Assembly: GCA_012719415.1 (NCBI GenBank)
Contig: JAAYAK010000210.1
Coordinates: forward strand, 1 to 64,000
DNA: 64,000 bases
Reading direction: 5' to 3'
DNA from: Syntrophorhabdus sp.
Lineage (GTDB): Bacteria; Desulfobacterota; Syntrophorhabdia; Syntrophorhabdales; Syntrophorhabdaceae
Of this stretch, positions 17,644-25,775 are shown piece after piece. Under the pieces are notes generated by a model that was not told the origin of the DNA, ran no database searches, and saw nothing but the letters and a program-made list of their open reading frames with translations. Numbering within the stretch: position 1 is the first letter of the stretch; the number at the start of each line of letters is the position of its first letter. Made by a program: the position numbers and the translations under genes.

Positions 17644-19593
17644 TCAACCAACCGCAATCATGCCTATCCTGTAACAGCGAAGACACCGTGAAGCCTCCGC
17701 GATCGCCTCATCGGTCCGGAAACCCTCTTCCACCTCGTCGAAGGTCCACTTCCTGACCTCGGGAGCCATCGGCCGCAGAAGATGTCTCGCACTGTCACCC
17801 AGAAGACCGACGTTCTCGTTCTTGTCGTAGACCTTGACATCGCCGAAGAACTTCACGAACTTCTCGCTCATGCGGGCCTTCGGTTTCTCGCCCTTCAAAT
17901 ACTCATCGATCTTCCAGGCGGCGCGCTTGCCGTTGCCGCAGGCGCGGACAAGGACGTCGGGGCCCGTTTCGCAGTCGCCGGCGGAGAACACGCCCGGCAC
18001 GTTCGTCTCGAAGGTCTCCTGGTCGACCCCGAAGGTGTTCCATTTCGTTATGGTAAAGTCCTCCCTCTTTTCCAGGAAGGAGAAGTCGACGGCCTGACCG
18101 ATCGCCGGTATGAGTATGTCCGTATCGATCACGAACTCGGAGCCCGGGACAGGGACCGGCCTTCTGCGCCCACTCGCGTCGGGTTCTCCCAGTTCCATGC
18201 GGATGCATTCGACGCCGACGACCTTGCCGTCCCTTTCAAGGATCCGTGTGGGGTTGCACAGGTAGTGGAACTCGACGCCCTCTTCCTCCGCTTCGTGGAT
18301 CTCCACCGGGTCCGCGGGCATCTCTTTCTTCGTACGCCTGTACACCAGGTGAACGTCCGGTTTGCCGACGCGGAAGGATGACCTCACACAGTCCATGGCC
18401 ACGTTGCCGCCGCCGACGACGACGACCTTCTTTCCCTCGGGATACGGGTCTTCCCCGTTGTTGATGTCGAGAAGATACTTCACGCCGGGGATGAAGCCGC
18501 GATACCCCATGTCCTCGCCCTTAACCCCCATGGGTGAAGAGCTGTGAGCACCGACACCGATGAAGACGGCATCGAAATCCTTCCGAATCTGGTCGATGGT
18601 TATGTCCTTGCCCAGGGTCACACCGTACCGCATGGTCACGCCGAAGGACTCCACAAAGGCGCCCTCGCTGCCGAGAATGACCCTCGGCAGACGATAATCG
18701 GGGATGCCCACCGCCGCCATGCCGCCCGGTTCCCCGAGCTTCTCGAAGACCGTCACGGGGTAACCCATCTGCGCGAGGTAGTAGGCGCAGGAAAGCCCGG
18801 CAGGACCGGCGCCGATGACGGCGACCTTCTTGTTCTTGTCTATCTTCGCTTCAACGTTGCGCTTCACGTTCTTTTCCAGCTCAAAGTCCGCCGCGAACCG
18901 CTTAAGGCTCTTAATGGAGATCGCCTCGTCGATGTTCGCGCGCCTGCAGTTGGACTCGCAGGGCCGGACACAGACCCTTCCCAGCGTCCCCGCAAGGCAG
19001 GTGTTCTCCCGTATCGTCACGAGGGATTCGGTGAACCGCCCTTCGCTTATCGCCTCCACGTACCTCGGGATATCGAGCTGGGTGGGGCAGACGCTCATGC
19101 AGGGGGCCGTGACGGACACCTTGTAGTCGCCCGCCTTCGCCTTGCGCCCTTCGGTTATCGACCGCTCGAACTCGGGGCCGAAGAACGAAAGGGCCTGAAG
19201 AAGGGGCACGAAACCCGTCTGGCCGATCTGGCACTTGGAGCCGTCCTTTATTCCGGCGGCGATGGCGGGGATCCTCTCAAGGTCCTCTTTCTTCCCCTGG
19301 CCATCGGCGATGCCCCTCAAAATGTCCAGAATGACCTTGCTGCCTATCCTGCAGGGCACGCACCGTCCGCAGGATTCTTTCTGGACCGCCTCGACGTACC
19401 TGACGGACATGTCGACGATATCCACGCTCTCATCACAGAGGATGATACCGTCCCATCCCATGAAGGCCTTGACGGGAAGACCCTTCTCGAACTCTCCGGG
19501 GAGCTTTACCTTGGGGGCTTCGAAAGACTCGCGGGCCTTACCCCTGTTGTCTATTATCTCACCCTGCCAGGAACTGAAGATCACGTCTGCCAT
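17644..19593 (-). CDS. Fusion of the NuoF Fe-S C-terminus to a GltD/NfnB-like NAD(P)H-FAD oxidoreductase
   Basis: A roughly 649-residue protein placed exactly where nuoE-nuoF normally lie. Residues about 40-130 match only the C-terminal part of NuoF, with SCGRCVPCRIG and SKCQIGQT supplying the N3-type [4Fe-4S] cysteines; the FMN/NADH-binding domain of NuoF is absent. From about residue 160 it becomes a GltD-like module: N-terminal cysteine-rich domain (CMSVCP, CLAGTLGRVCVRPCE), FAD dinucleotide fold (VAVIGAGPAGLSCAYYLA), second nucleotide fold (VVVVGGGNVAMDC) and a C-terminal GDCETGP. NAD(P)H would be oxidised on FAD and electrons passed to NuoG. AAAGGTTGACT precedes ATG 19593. Confidence 0.88.
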   Translation of the reverse strand: MADVIFSSWQGEIIDNRGKARESFEAPKVKLPGEFEKGLPVKAFMGWDGIILCDESVDIVDMSVRYVEAVQKESCGRCVPCRIGSKVILDILRGIADGQGKKEDLERIPAIAAGIKDGSKCQIGQTGFVPLLQALSFFGPEFERSITEGRKAKAGDYKVSVTAPCMSVCPTQLDIPRYVEAISEGRFTESLVTIRENTCLAGTLGRVCVRPCESNCRRANIDEAISIKSLKRFAADFELEKNVKRNVEAKIDKNKKVAVIGAGPAGLSCAYYLAQMGYPVTVFEKLGEPGGMAAVGIPDYRLPRVILGSEGAFVESFGVTMRYGVTLGKDITIDQIRKDFDAVFIGVGAHSSSPMGVKGEDMGYRGFIPGVKYLLDINNGEDPYPEGKKVVVVGGGNVAMDCVRSSFRVGKPDVHLVYRRTKKEMPADPVEIHEAEEEGVEFHYLCNPTRILERDGKVVGVECIRMELGEPDASGRRRPVPVPGSEFVIDTDILIPAIGQAVDFSFLEKREDFTITKWNTFGVDQETFETNVPGVFSAGDCETGPDVLVRACGNGKRAAWKIDEYLKGEKPKARMSEKFVKFFGDVKVYDKNENVGLLGDSARHLLRPMAPEVRKWTFDEVEEGFRTDEAIAEASRCLRCYRIGMIAVG

Positions 19594-19602
19594 AGTCAAC
19601 CT

Positions 19603-20775
19603 TTATTTGTCTATTTCACCGAGAACTATGTCGATGCTTCCTATCGCGGCGACCACGTCGGCCACCAGCGATCCCTCGATCATCTTCGACACGGAACCGA
19701 GGTTGAGGAACGAGGGCGGACGGATCCTCACCCTGTAAGGCTTTTCCGAGCCGTCGCTGACGATGTAGAACCCGAGTTCGCCTTTTGAAGACTCTATCGA
19801 CGCATATGCCTCACCCTTCGGCGGTTTGATGCCGTCGGCCATGATCTTGAAATGGCGGATGAGGGCGGCCATGTCCTTCGACACATCAGTCTTTTCCGGC
19901 GGCACGTATTCCGGCGCATCGGCCTTGATCGGCCCATCCGGGAGCTTCTGGATGGCCTGATCGACGATCCTCACGGACTGTCTCATCTCCTTGAGACGGA
20001 CGAGGTACCGGTCATAGATATCGCCTGCCGTGCCGAGGGGTATCTCAAAGTCGAAATCCTCATAGCTCGTATAGGGATACGCTTTGCGGACATCGTAATT
20101 GACCCCCGACGCGCGAAGCACGGGACCCGTCACACCGTACCCTATTGCATCCTCGGCACTCAAGGGACAGACGTCTTTCAGTCGCCTCTTCCATATGACG
20201 TTCTCCGTGAGCAGTGTTTCGTACTCGTCGATCCTGCGGGGGAGATCGTCGATAAAGGCCTTCGCCTCCTTCAGGAACCCTTCCGGAAGCTCTTCCCTGA
20301 GCCCGCCGAAGCGTATGTAGTCGGGCATGAGCCTCGCGCCCGAGACCTTCTCCAGGACCTTGAGGCATGATTCCCTTTCCCGGAAGCCGTAGAAGAGAAC
20401 CGTCATGGCACCCATGTCAAGGGCGTGCGTCGATACCCACAGAAGATGGGCGGCGATGCGCTGCAGTTCGCTCAGCATCACGCGAATGTACTGGGCCCGT
20501 TTCGGTATCTCTATGCCGAGCAGTTTCTCCACGGCAAGGCAGTAGGCCAGGTTGTTGGACATGCCGCTCGTGTAGTCGAGCCTGTCCGTGAGGGGCTGGC
20601 CCTGCCAGTAGGTCCTGTTCTCGAAGATCTTCTCAATACCGCGATGGAGATACCCGATGTCAGGGGTGCTTGACACGATGGTCTCGCCGTCAAGCTCGAG
20701 CACGACCCTCAGAACCCCGTGTGTGGCGGGATGCTGCGGCCCCATGTTGATCGTCATGTACTTGCTTTCAGCCAT
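19603..20775 (-). CDS. nuoD: NADH-quinone oxidoreductase subunit D (49 kDa)
   Basis: A 390-residue peripheral subunit with the N-terminal MGPQHPATHGVLR block and DIGYLHRGIEK, the quinone-binding His of HPATHG, and RIRPPSFLNL near the C-terminus, as expected for a hydrogenase-large-subunit homologue that has lost Ni ligands. It forms the quinone pocket with NuoB. The start directly abuts the nuoC stop (TAA ATG). Separate nuoC and nuoD genes, not a fused nuoCD, are found here. Confidence 0.97.
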   Translation of the reverse strand: MAESKYMTINMGPQHPATHGVLRVVLELDGETIVSSTPDIGYLHRGIEKIFENRTYWQGQPLTDRLDYTSGMSNNLAYCLAVEKLLGIEIPKRAQYIRVMLSELQRIAAHLLWVSTHALDMGAMTVLFYGFRERESCLKVLEKVSGARLMPDYIRFGGLREELPEGFLKEAKAFIDDLPRRIDEYETLLTENVIWKRRLKDVCPLSAEDAIGYGVTGPVLRASGVNYDVRKAYPYTSYEDFDFEIPLGTAGDIYDRYLVRLKEMRQSVRIVDQAIQKLPDGPIKADAPEYVPPEKTDVSKDMAALIRHFKIMADGIKPPKGEAYASIESSKGELGFYIVSDGSEKPYRVRIRPPSFLNLGSVSKMIEGSLVADVVAAIGSIDIVLGEIDK

Positions 20776-21267
20776 TTATGCCTTCTCCAGATCCACCACG
20801 AAGGGCTTGTCGAAATCCTTGCCTTCGAGGGGAAACTCCTTGCGCAGGGGATAGCCCTCGAAATCGTCGGGGTTGTATATCCTGCGCAGATCGGGATGGT
20901 TCGCGAAAGGCAGGCCGAACATGTCGTAGATCTCCCTTTCCAGGAAATTGGCCGCCTGCCACAGGTCGCTGGCCGTTTCGATGCCCTCGTCGCCCGTTCT
21001 CGTCTTCACCACTATCCTCGCGTTGTTCTTCGTCGAGCGAAGGATGTAGACAACCTCGAAGCGCGGCTCTTCCCCTGCGTAGTCCACCGCAAAAAGATCG
21101 ACGAGCATGTCGAAGAGGAGATCACGGTCGTACCTGAGATGGTCAAGGGCCTCGTGAATGCTGTCCCTGTCGACCATCGCGCTCGGTTCGCCGGGGGGCG
21201 TCGGCACGATCTTCACGCCTGCCACCTTATCGGAGAGTATTTTCAGAAACTCGCTGTTATCGCTCAT
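20776..21267 (-). CDS. nuoC: NADH-quinone oxidoreductase subunit C (30 kDa)
   Basis: A 163-residue peripheral subunit with the family signature [20 protein letters not shown] followed by [20 protein letters not shown]. It contacts NuoD and supports assembly of the connecting module. The ATG at 21267 overlaps the nuoB stop by four bases; a longer frame up to 21486 overlaps nuoB and has no homology. Confidence 0.95.
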   Translation of the reverse strand: MSDNSEFLKILSDKVAGVKIVPTPPGEPSAMVDRDSIHEALDHLRYDRDLLFDMLVDLFAVDYAGEEPRFEVVYILRSTKNNARIVVKTRTGDEGIETASDLWQAANFLEREIYDMFGLPFANHPDLRRIYNPDDFEGYPLRKEFPLEGKDFDKPFVVDLEKA

Positions 21268-21758
21268 GCGCTCTTCCCGGGCAATGATATCAGAGGTCTG
21301 TCCTTGATGGACTCTTTCTGGATCTTCTTCTGAAGCTCTATGATGCCCTTCAGGAGGGCTTCCGGCCGGGGAGGACATCCGGGGATGTACACGTCCACGG
21401 GGATTATCTGGTCCACACCCTGTACGACACTGTAGGATTTGAAGATGCCGCCCGACGACGCGCAGGCCCCGTACGCGATGACCCACTTGGGATTCGGCAT
21501 CTGTTCATAGATCCTGCGTACCACGGGGGCCATCTTCTTCGTCAGCGTTCCGGCCACTATCATGAGGTCCGACTGTCTCGGCGAGGGACGGAAGACCTCG
21601 GCGCCGAACCGGGCGATATCGTACTCCGCGGAGCTTGCCACCATCATCTCGAGGGCACAGCAGGCAAGGCCGAATGTGACAGGGAAGAGAGAATTCTTCC
21701 TGGACCAGTTGATGGCCCAGTCAAGCGTCGTTACAAGTACGTTCTTTTCTATTCCCAT
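21264..21758 (-). CDS. nuoB: NADH-quinone oxidoreductase subunit B
   Basis: A 164-residue subunit carrying cluster N2. It contains [11 protein letters not shown] with the unusual tandem cysteines, the third ligand in GACASSGG, and the last in [10 protein letters not shown]. It passes electrons to quinone at the NuoD/NuoH interface. It overlaps nuoA by 10 bases. Confidence 0.97.
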   Translation of the reverse strand: MGIEKNVLVTTLDWAINWSRKNSLFPVTFGLACCALEMMVASSAEYDIARFGAEVFRPSPRQSDLMIVAGTLTKKMAPVVRRIYEQMPNPKWVIAYGACASSGGIFKSYSVVQGVDQIIPVDVYIPGCPPRPEALLKGIIELQKKIQKESIKDRPLISLPGKSA

Positions 21759-22102
21759 TCCAATGCACCTTTTTTCCAGATGTAGATGTACCCGATGAAG
21801 AGTATGAAAACGAAGACCAGCATCTCAATGAATCCGAAGAGCCCGAGGCGACGGGAGATGACTGCCCAGGGATAGAGAAAGATTATTTCGATGTCGAAGA
21901 CGAGAAAGAGCATGGCCACGATGTAGTACCGGATGGTCATTATCCGGCGCGTCGGGCCGCTCGTCGTCATGCCGCATTCATAGGGGGCAAGTTTTGTTCT
22001 GCTTTTCGTTCTGTGCCCGAGAACATGTGAAGCTCCGATTATCACCGCCGCGATGATCCCGGCAAGGCACATCATGACAAAGATCGCTACGTACTCGAGC
22101 AT
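21749..22102 (-). CDS. nuoA: NADH-quinone oxidoreductase subunit A
   Basis: A 117-residue membrane protein with three helices and the loop [16 protein letters not shown], whose ECG motif is diagnostic of NuoA. It is the first gene of the nuo operon, with an AGAGGA ribosome site and an 80-90-base leader from the promoter at 22195-22223. Confidence 0.96.
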   Translation of the reverse strand: MLEYVAIFVMMCLAGIIAAVIIGASHVLGHRTKSRTKLAPYECGMTTSGPTRRIMTIRYYIVAMLFLVFDIEIIFLYPWAVISRRLGLFGFIEMLVFVFILFIGYIYIWKKGALEWE

Positions 22103-22173
22103 GTCTCAGATCCTCTTCGAAGTATGATGCAAAAAAACTTAAAGGTGGAAAATGAAACTGTACGACCCCTTTG

Positions 22174-22213
22174 TTCACAATTTCACAATGGCAAACTTTA
22201 CCCAATTGTGAAA
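22174..22213. promoter_or_regulatory. Repeated TTCACAA/TTGTGAA operator candidate over the nuo promoter
   Basis: Plus strand: TTCACAA (22174-22180) directly followed by TTTCACAAT (22181-22189), then ATTGTGAAA (22205-22213). Two copies lie just downstream of the expected start and one sits between -35 and -10. A repressor bound here would block the operon. The half-site matches those of the NADH-sensing repressor Rex, but the orientation is not the usual TTGTGAA-N4-TTCACAA, so the regulator is unknown. Confidence 0.5.
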
Positions 22214-22223
22214 GATTTGTCAA
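22195..22223 (-). promoter_or_regulatory. nuo operon promoter
   Basis: On the minus strand a perfect TTGACA (22223-22218), 17-base spacer and TAAAGT (22200-22195). Expected transcription start is near 22188, about 86 bases before nuoA. The spacer contains TTTCACAAT, half of the repeat described in the next entry. Confidence 0.75.
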
Positions 22224-22339
22224 TCATAAAATACCCCGTTATTCGCTTTTTCTCTGCCTGTCGAAGGGCTGCGAAAACAGGGGCTTATTGCTGTAGAACG
22301 TCCATGATATCAATTTGTTACAGATAGACCTCTCGAGGC

Positions 22340-23371
22340 TCACCGGATGTCGATGTAATCGTAACCTTTCATTTTCTTTATGAAGGTCTCCTTCTTTTCC
22401 GCGGGAACGTTGATCCGGTAAACGCCCCTGGGAAGGCTGTATCTTCTCAGATGAAGGTTATTGATCCTGAAGGTCCGGTAGGGAACGTCCATCGCCTTTG
22501 CCAGGATATAGGAGTGAAATTCCCGGGTCGCCTCGATGGTCACCTCCGAAAGGACAACGGGCCGGTAAAGGTCCTTGTCGTCTATCTTTATCCCGTAGCG
22601 CTCGCGGTTCGAAACGATCTCCTTCAGCGCAAGGACCCTGAAGACATATCGCTCCGTCTCTTCCGGCAGGTACATGTCGAAGAAATCCCTTGTTGCCTGA
22701 TTTTCGATGACCTCACGGACGCGACCTGGGCCCGCGTTGTAGGCGGACATAGCGAGAAACCAGTCGTTGAACTCGGCATTGAGCTTCTTGAGGTGGGTAA
22801 GGGCCGAGCGCGTCGCCTTCTTCACGTTGAAGCGCTCGTCGATATGGTCGTTGACCAGGAGGCCCTCGCGTTTACCCGTTTCCTTTATGAACTGCCACAT
22901 CCCGGCCGCGTTCGCCCGGGAGACGGCCCTGGGGTTGAGGTAACTCTCCGTCACGGCAAGATAGACGAGATCGGGAGGTACGCCCATCCGCTGGATCTCC
23001 TCGCTGATCATGGGAAGGTACTTGTAATAGCGCTTGATGACGACCGTCAGCAGCCCCTTGTTCTCCAGGAGCTGGAACAGCTCGCGCTCAAACCGTTCCC
23101 GAACGTCTCCCCTGTATATGGGAACCTTCTTGCCGCAAAGCGTCAGGTTGTCCGGCAGGGCGTCGAGATTGAAAATGTCGGCCTGTCTCTCAAGTCTCAT
23201 AACGTCCTTTTCGAGATCGCCGACCCGTTTCTCCATCGGGGAGTTCGTCTTCTTCGGCAGGCCCTGGGCGGAAAGCACCGGTACGGCGAAAAGGCAAGCG
23301 ACGGAAAAAAGGCAGACGAGGACGGAGGGGAGGGTGGCTGGATAACGTGTCTCTCTTCCGGTCTGCCCCAT
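22340..23371 (-). CDS. Exported lytic transglycosylase (MltD/SLT family)
   Basis: About 343 residues: a signal peptide ending near LSAQG, a coiled region, a goose-type SLT domain with the catalytic Glu in TESYLNPRAVSRANAAGMWQF, and the GLLVNDHIDERFNV and AMSAYNAGPGRV motifs. It cleaves peptidoglycan strands in the periplasm with formation of 1,6-anhydromuramyl ends. There is no LysM motif I can make out in the C-terminal 90 residues, although MltD proteins often have one. The ATG at 23371 has AGAGAGGGATC upstream; a GTG at 23392 overlapping the previous gene is the alternative. Confidence 0.88.
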   Translation of the reverse strand: MGQTGRETRYPATLPSVLVCLFSVACLFAVPVLSAQGLPKKTNSPMEKRVGDLEKDVMRLERQADIFNLDALPDNLTLCGKKVPIYRGDVRERFERELFQLLENKGLLTVVIKRYYKYLPMISEEIQRMGVPPDLVYLAVTESYLNPRAVSRANAAGMWQFIKETGKREGLLVNDHIDERFNVKKATRSALTHLKKLNAEFNDWFLAMSAYNAGPGRVREVIENQATRDFFDMYLPEETERYVFRVLALKEIVSNRERYGIKIDDKDLYRPVVLSEVTIEATREFHSYILAKAMDVPYRTFRINNLHLRRYSLPRGVYRINVPAEKKETFIKKMKGYDYIDIR

Positions 23372-23388
23372 GATCCCTCTCTTCGGTA

Positions 23389-23613
23389 TCACGACTCCTC
23401 CCTCACCATCTTCTTAAGGATGGAGACCCTGTTGACCATACGCTCGATGACACGCTTCATCTCCACCTGCACGGCGGCGAGATTGTCGTATTTCTTCCTG
23501 TAGACGGCCTCGATCTCAGTCTTCCAGTGATCGACGATCTCGATCTCCTTCCTGTTCATCTCGATGTCGAATCTCTTCCGGAGCTCGCGCATCATCTTCT
23601 CATTGATCTCCAT
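23389..23613 (-). CDS. Small predicted coiled-coil protein
   Basis: A 74-residue, strongly charged protein I do not recognise (MEINEKMMRELRKRFDIEM...). It has heptad-spaced hydrophobics throughout and no membrane segment or cysteine. It overlaps the end of the dedA gene by 14 bases and ends next to the transglycosylase, so it is probably translated as part of that operon. Functional role unknown. Confidence 0.6.
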   Translation of the reverse strand: MEINEKMMRELRKRFDIEMNRKEIEIVDHWKTEIEAVYRKKYDNLAAVQVEMKRVIERMVNRVSILKKMVREES

Positions 23614-24175
23614 AGGTCTCCCTCTCCTTCTTGTTCACGACATACCGGTATATGAGGATGAACAACACAACGAGACCGAGGACCACCGGCACTATTATGG
23701 TTTCATACTTCTTGATGTCATCGAGAAAGACAAAAACGACACTGCCGAAGAGATACCCCACAAGGCCCACGAGAATGCTCCAGCAGACGGAGTTGAGGAT
23801 GCTGAACAGAAGGAACCTGCCTATCCTCATGTTCGTGCAGCCGAGGAGGATGAGGACCACGGCCCTTATGCCCACGAGGAACCGGATGATGAATATGATG
23901 AAATTCCCGTAGTGCTTGATGATCCTGTTGGCAAGGGGCACCTTGTTCCTGATGAAATCGAAGCGGTCTACGATGCTCCTTCCGAAACACCTTCCTATGG
24001 AGAAGAACGTGCAGTCTCCCGCCAGGGTCCCCGCGAAGGCATAGAACATGACCATGAGAATGTTCATGTATCCCAGCCGGGAAAAGATGCCGCCGAGAAG
24101 CACCGTCGTCTCTCCTTCAAGGAAGGTACCGACGAATATGCCTATGTAACCGTATTTTGCGATATACGCTTCCAT
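23600..24175 (-). CDS. DedA-family membrane protein
   Basis: A 191-residue protein with four to five hydrophobic segments and the DedA/VTT features: FLEGETTVLLGG with the conserved acidic residue in the first re-entrant helix, GDCTFFSIGRCFG, and FIIRFLVGIRAVVLILLG with the conserved arginine. DedA proteins are associated with lipid-carrier (undecaprenyl phosphate) recycling and proton-dependent membrane homeostasis. It has its own promoter at 24259-24287. Confidence 0.85.
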   Translation of the reverse strand: MEAYIAKYGYIGIFVGTFLEGETTVLLGGIFSRLGYMNILMVMFYAFAGTLAGDCTFFSIGRCFGRSIVDRFDFIRNKVPLANRIIKHYGNFIIFIIRFLVGIRAVVLILLGCTNMRIGRFLLFSILNSVCWSILVGLVGYLFGSVVFVFLDDIKKYETIIVPVVLGLVVLFILIYRYVVNKKERETYGDQ

Positions 24176-24258
24176 GCCGTGAAGCGGTCAGCTCCCGCGA
24201 ATGGTCCTCTGCGAGGCCTCCTCCCGGCGGGTGCGCCCTGTCCTCCTTGTGGTCCTTC

Positions 24259-24287
24259 ATTTTATATAGATGTCATGCAATGGTCAA
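24259..24287 (-). promoter_or_regulatory. Sigma-70 promoter upstream of dedA
   Basis: Minus strand TTGACC, 17 bases, TAAAAT, placed about 84 bases before the dedA start. Nothing else is evident in 24176-24345. Confidence 0.6.
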
Positions 24288-24345
24288 CACAACATTTCGC
24301 GTGTCTTTCCGCAAAACGGCCAGGATCGCACCCTGACGCAGGGGC

Positions 24346-25056
24346 TCAGGAATCCCTGGCCCTCTGTTTTTCGACCATCTTTACAAGGATTATGCCGATC
24401 TCGTAGAAAATGTACATCGGTCCCGCAAGGAGGGAGAGGTTGTACACATCGGGGGTGGGAGTGATGAGAGCGGAGGCGACGACGATGCCCAGCAAGGCGT
24501 ACCGCCGTGTACGCACGAGCATCCTCGCCTTGACGATCCCGAGCTTTCCCAGGGCGAGAAGGATCAGGGGAACTTCGAACGTGGTGCCGAAGGCGAAGAC
24601 CATCGCCGTGGAAAAGAGGAGGTATCGCTCCACGGAGATCATGGCCTTGAGGGCCTCGCCCTCATAACCGGTGACAAGGAACTTGACCCCTGAGGGCAGC
24701 ACGATCGTGAGACAGAAGAAGCTGCCCCCGTAAAAAAGGACTATCGCCGCGAAGACCAGGAGGTAACCATAGACACGCTTGATCCTGTAAAGGTCCTTCA
24801 TCTCGTGCCAGGCAAGAAATATGATAACGGGAAGGGCAAAGAAGATGCCGGCGTAGAGAGCAAGCTGCACCGTGGCGAGAAAAACCTCCTGAATGGTGAG
24901 GTAATAGACCTTGATCCCCGTCGCCTTCACGAGAAGGAGGAGCATCTGCTTCGAATAGATGAAGCTGACGATCCCGGCGATGGCGATGAAGGCCAGCGAC
25001 TTGAGAAATACTTTCCTTACCCCTGTCAGCGCGCCTATGATCTTTTCCCGTTCCAT
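24346..25056 (-). CDS. tatC: Sec-independent protein translocase TatC
   Basis: A 236-residue protein with six predicted membrane helices. It has an F-x-P/P-x-P arrangement in LPVIIFLAWHEMKDL, a conserved TFEVPLILLALGKLGIV segment (Glu and Pro of TatC) and ALITPTPDVYNLSLLAGPMYIFYEIGI near the end. TatC recognises the twin-arginine signal of folded redox proteins. The sequence is fairly divergent and tatA/tatB are not adjacent. The start overlaps the end of the DUF502 gene by 22 bases. Confidence 0.88.
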   Translation of the reverse strand: MEREKIIGALTGVRKVFLKSLAFIAIAGIVSFIYSKQMLLLLVKATGIKVYYLTIQEVFLATVQLALYAGIFFALPVIIFLAWHEMKDLYRIKRVYGYLLVFAAIVLFYGGSFFCLTIVLPSGVKFLVTGYEGEALKAMISVERYLLFSTAMVFAFGTTFEVPLILLALGKLGIVKARMLVRTRRYALLGIVVASALITPTPDVYNLSLLAGPMYIFYEIGIILVKMVEKQRARDS

Positions 25057-25652
25057 ATGGATCCGCTCCGGGACGTACCCAGCGAGATAATGTACTTCAA
25101 CGCGTCATCCGTTGCCATGTCGAGAAAGAGGAGCTCCTCCTCCCTCGCCATGATGATGTACCCCGATGTGGGGTTCGGCGTGGTGGGCACGAAAACGGCG
25201 CAATGCCTGATTCCCCTTATCTCCACCCTGTTCGTGACGAGTCCGATGGCGTACCTCCCCTGAAAAGGGAATTCGATAAGGACGACCTCCTTGAAGGACC
25301 TTATCTTGTCCGACGAGAAGGCCTCCATCATGTCCTTGACCGAGCCGTAGATGCTCTTCACGATGGGGATCCTCTTCACCAGCCTTTCTCCACGGGAGAA
25401 AAGGGTCTTTCCAAAGTAGTTGGAAACGAGAAGACCCGTCAGGTACGTGATGACGACAAAGATGATGCAGGCCATGCCCGTCACATACACCTCGCGCTGG
25501 AATACCTGGAAGAAGATATTCCTCAGGGCGGGGCCGATGAAGCCCTCGATGAAAGATACGACGAGATAGACGATATAGGCGGTGACGATGAGGGGAATAA
25601 GAACGAGAAGCCCGGTAATGAACTTCTTTTTCAGGTGCCTTGCCACGCTCAT
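25035..25652 (-). CDS. DUF502 family membrane protein
   Basis: A 205-residue protein with two hydrophobic helices near the N-terminus (about residues 12-32 and 53-75), then the DUF502 signature RIPIVKSIYGSVKDMMEAF and a VFVPTTPNPTSGYIIM block. Function of the family is not known; members are often near envelope or fermentation genes. It probably leads a two-gene unit with tatC. Confidence 0.82.
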   Translation of the reverse strand: MSVARHLKKKFITGLLVLIPLIVTAYIVYLVVSFIEGFIGPALRNIFFQVFQREVYVTGMACIIFVVITYLTGLLVSNYFGKTLFSRGERLVKRIPIVKSIYGSVKDMMEAFSSDKIRSFKEVVLIEFPFQGRYAIGLVTNRVEIRGIRHCAVFVPTTPNPTSGYIIMAREEELLFLDMATDDALKYIISLGTSRSGSIWNGKRS

Positions 25653-25698
25653 GGTGTCGACATACTATCGTCGGAAAGGAGGAAAGTCAATTAAAAGA

Positions 25699-25743
25699 CC
25701 GTTTGGACCGCGTGAGCCGTTTGGACCGCGTGAGCCGTTTCAA
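25699..25743. repeat. Five 9-nt tandem units between two co-directional genes
   Basis: CCGTTTGGA, CCGCGTGAG, CCGTTTGGA, CCGCGTGAG, CCGTTTCAA in an unbroken row. Only a single arm is present; no inverted partner was found nearby. It is the same 9-nt family as at 6382, 32917, 44065 and 55556. Confidence 0.85.
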
Positions 25744-25775
25744 GACAAAGAAAAAGGCAATACTTTACCTTAACT

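Noticed and set aside
22141-22223. Canonical Rex operator at the nuo promoter
   Set aside because: Half-sites agree but are in the order TTCACAA, TTTCACAA, then TTGTGAA 16 bases later; the standard TTGTGAA-N4-TTCACAA arrangement is absent, so only a tentative operator was reported.
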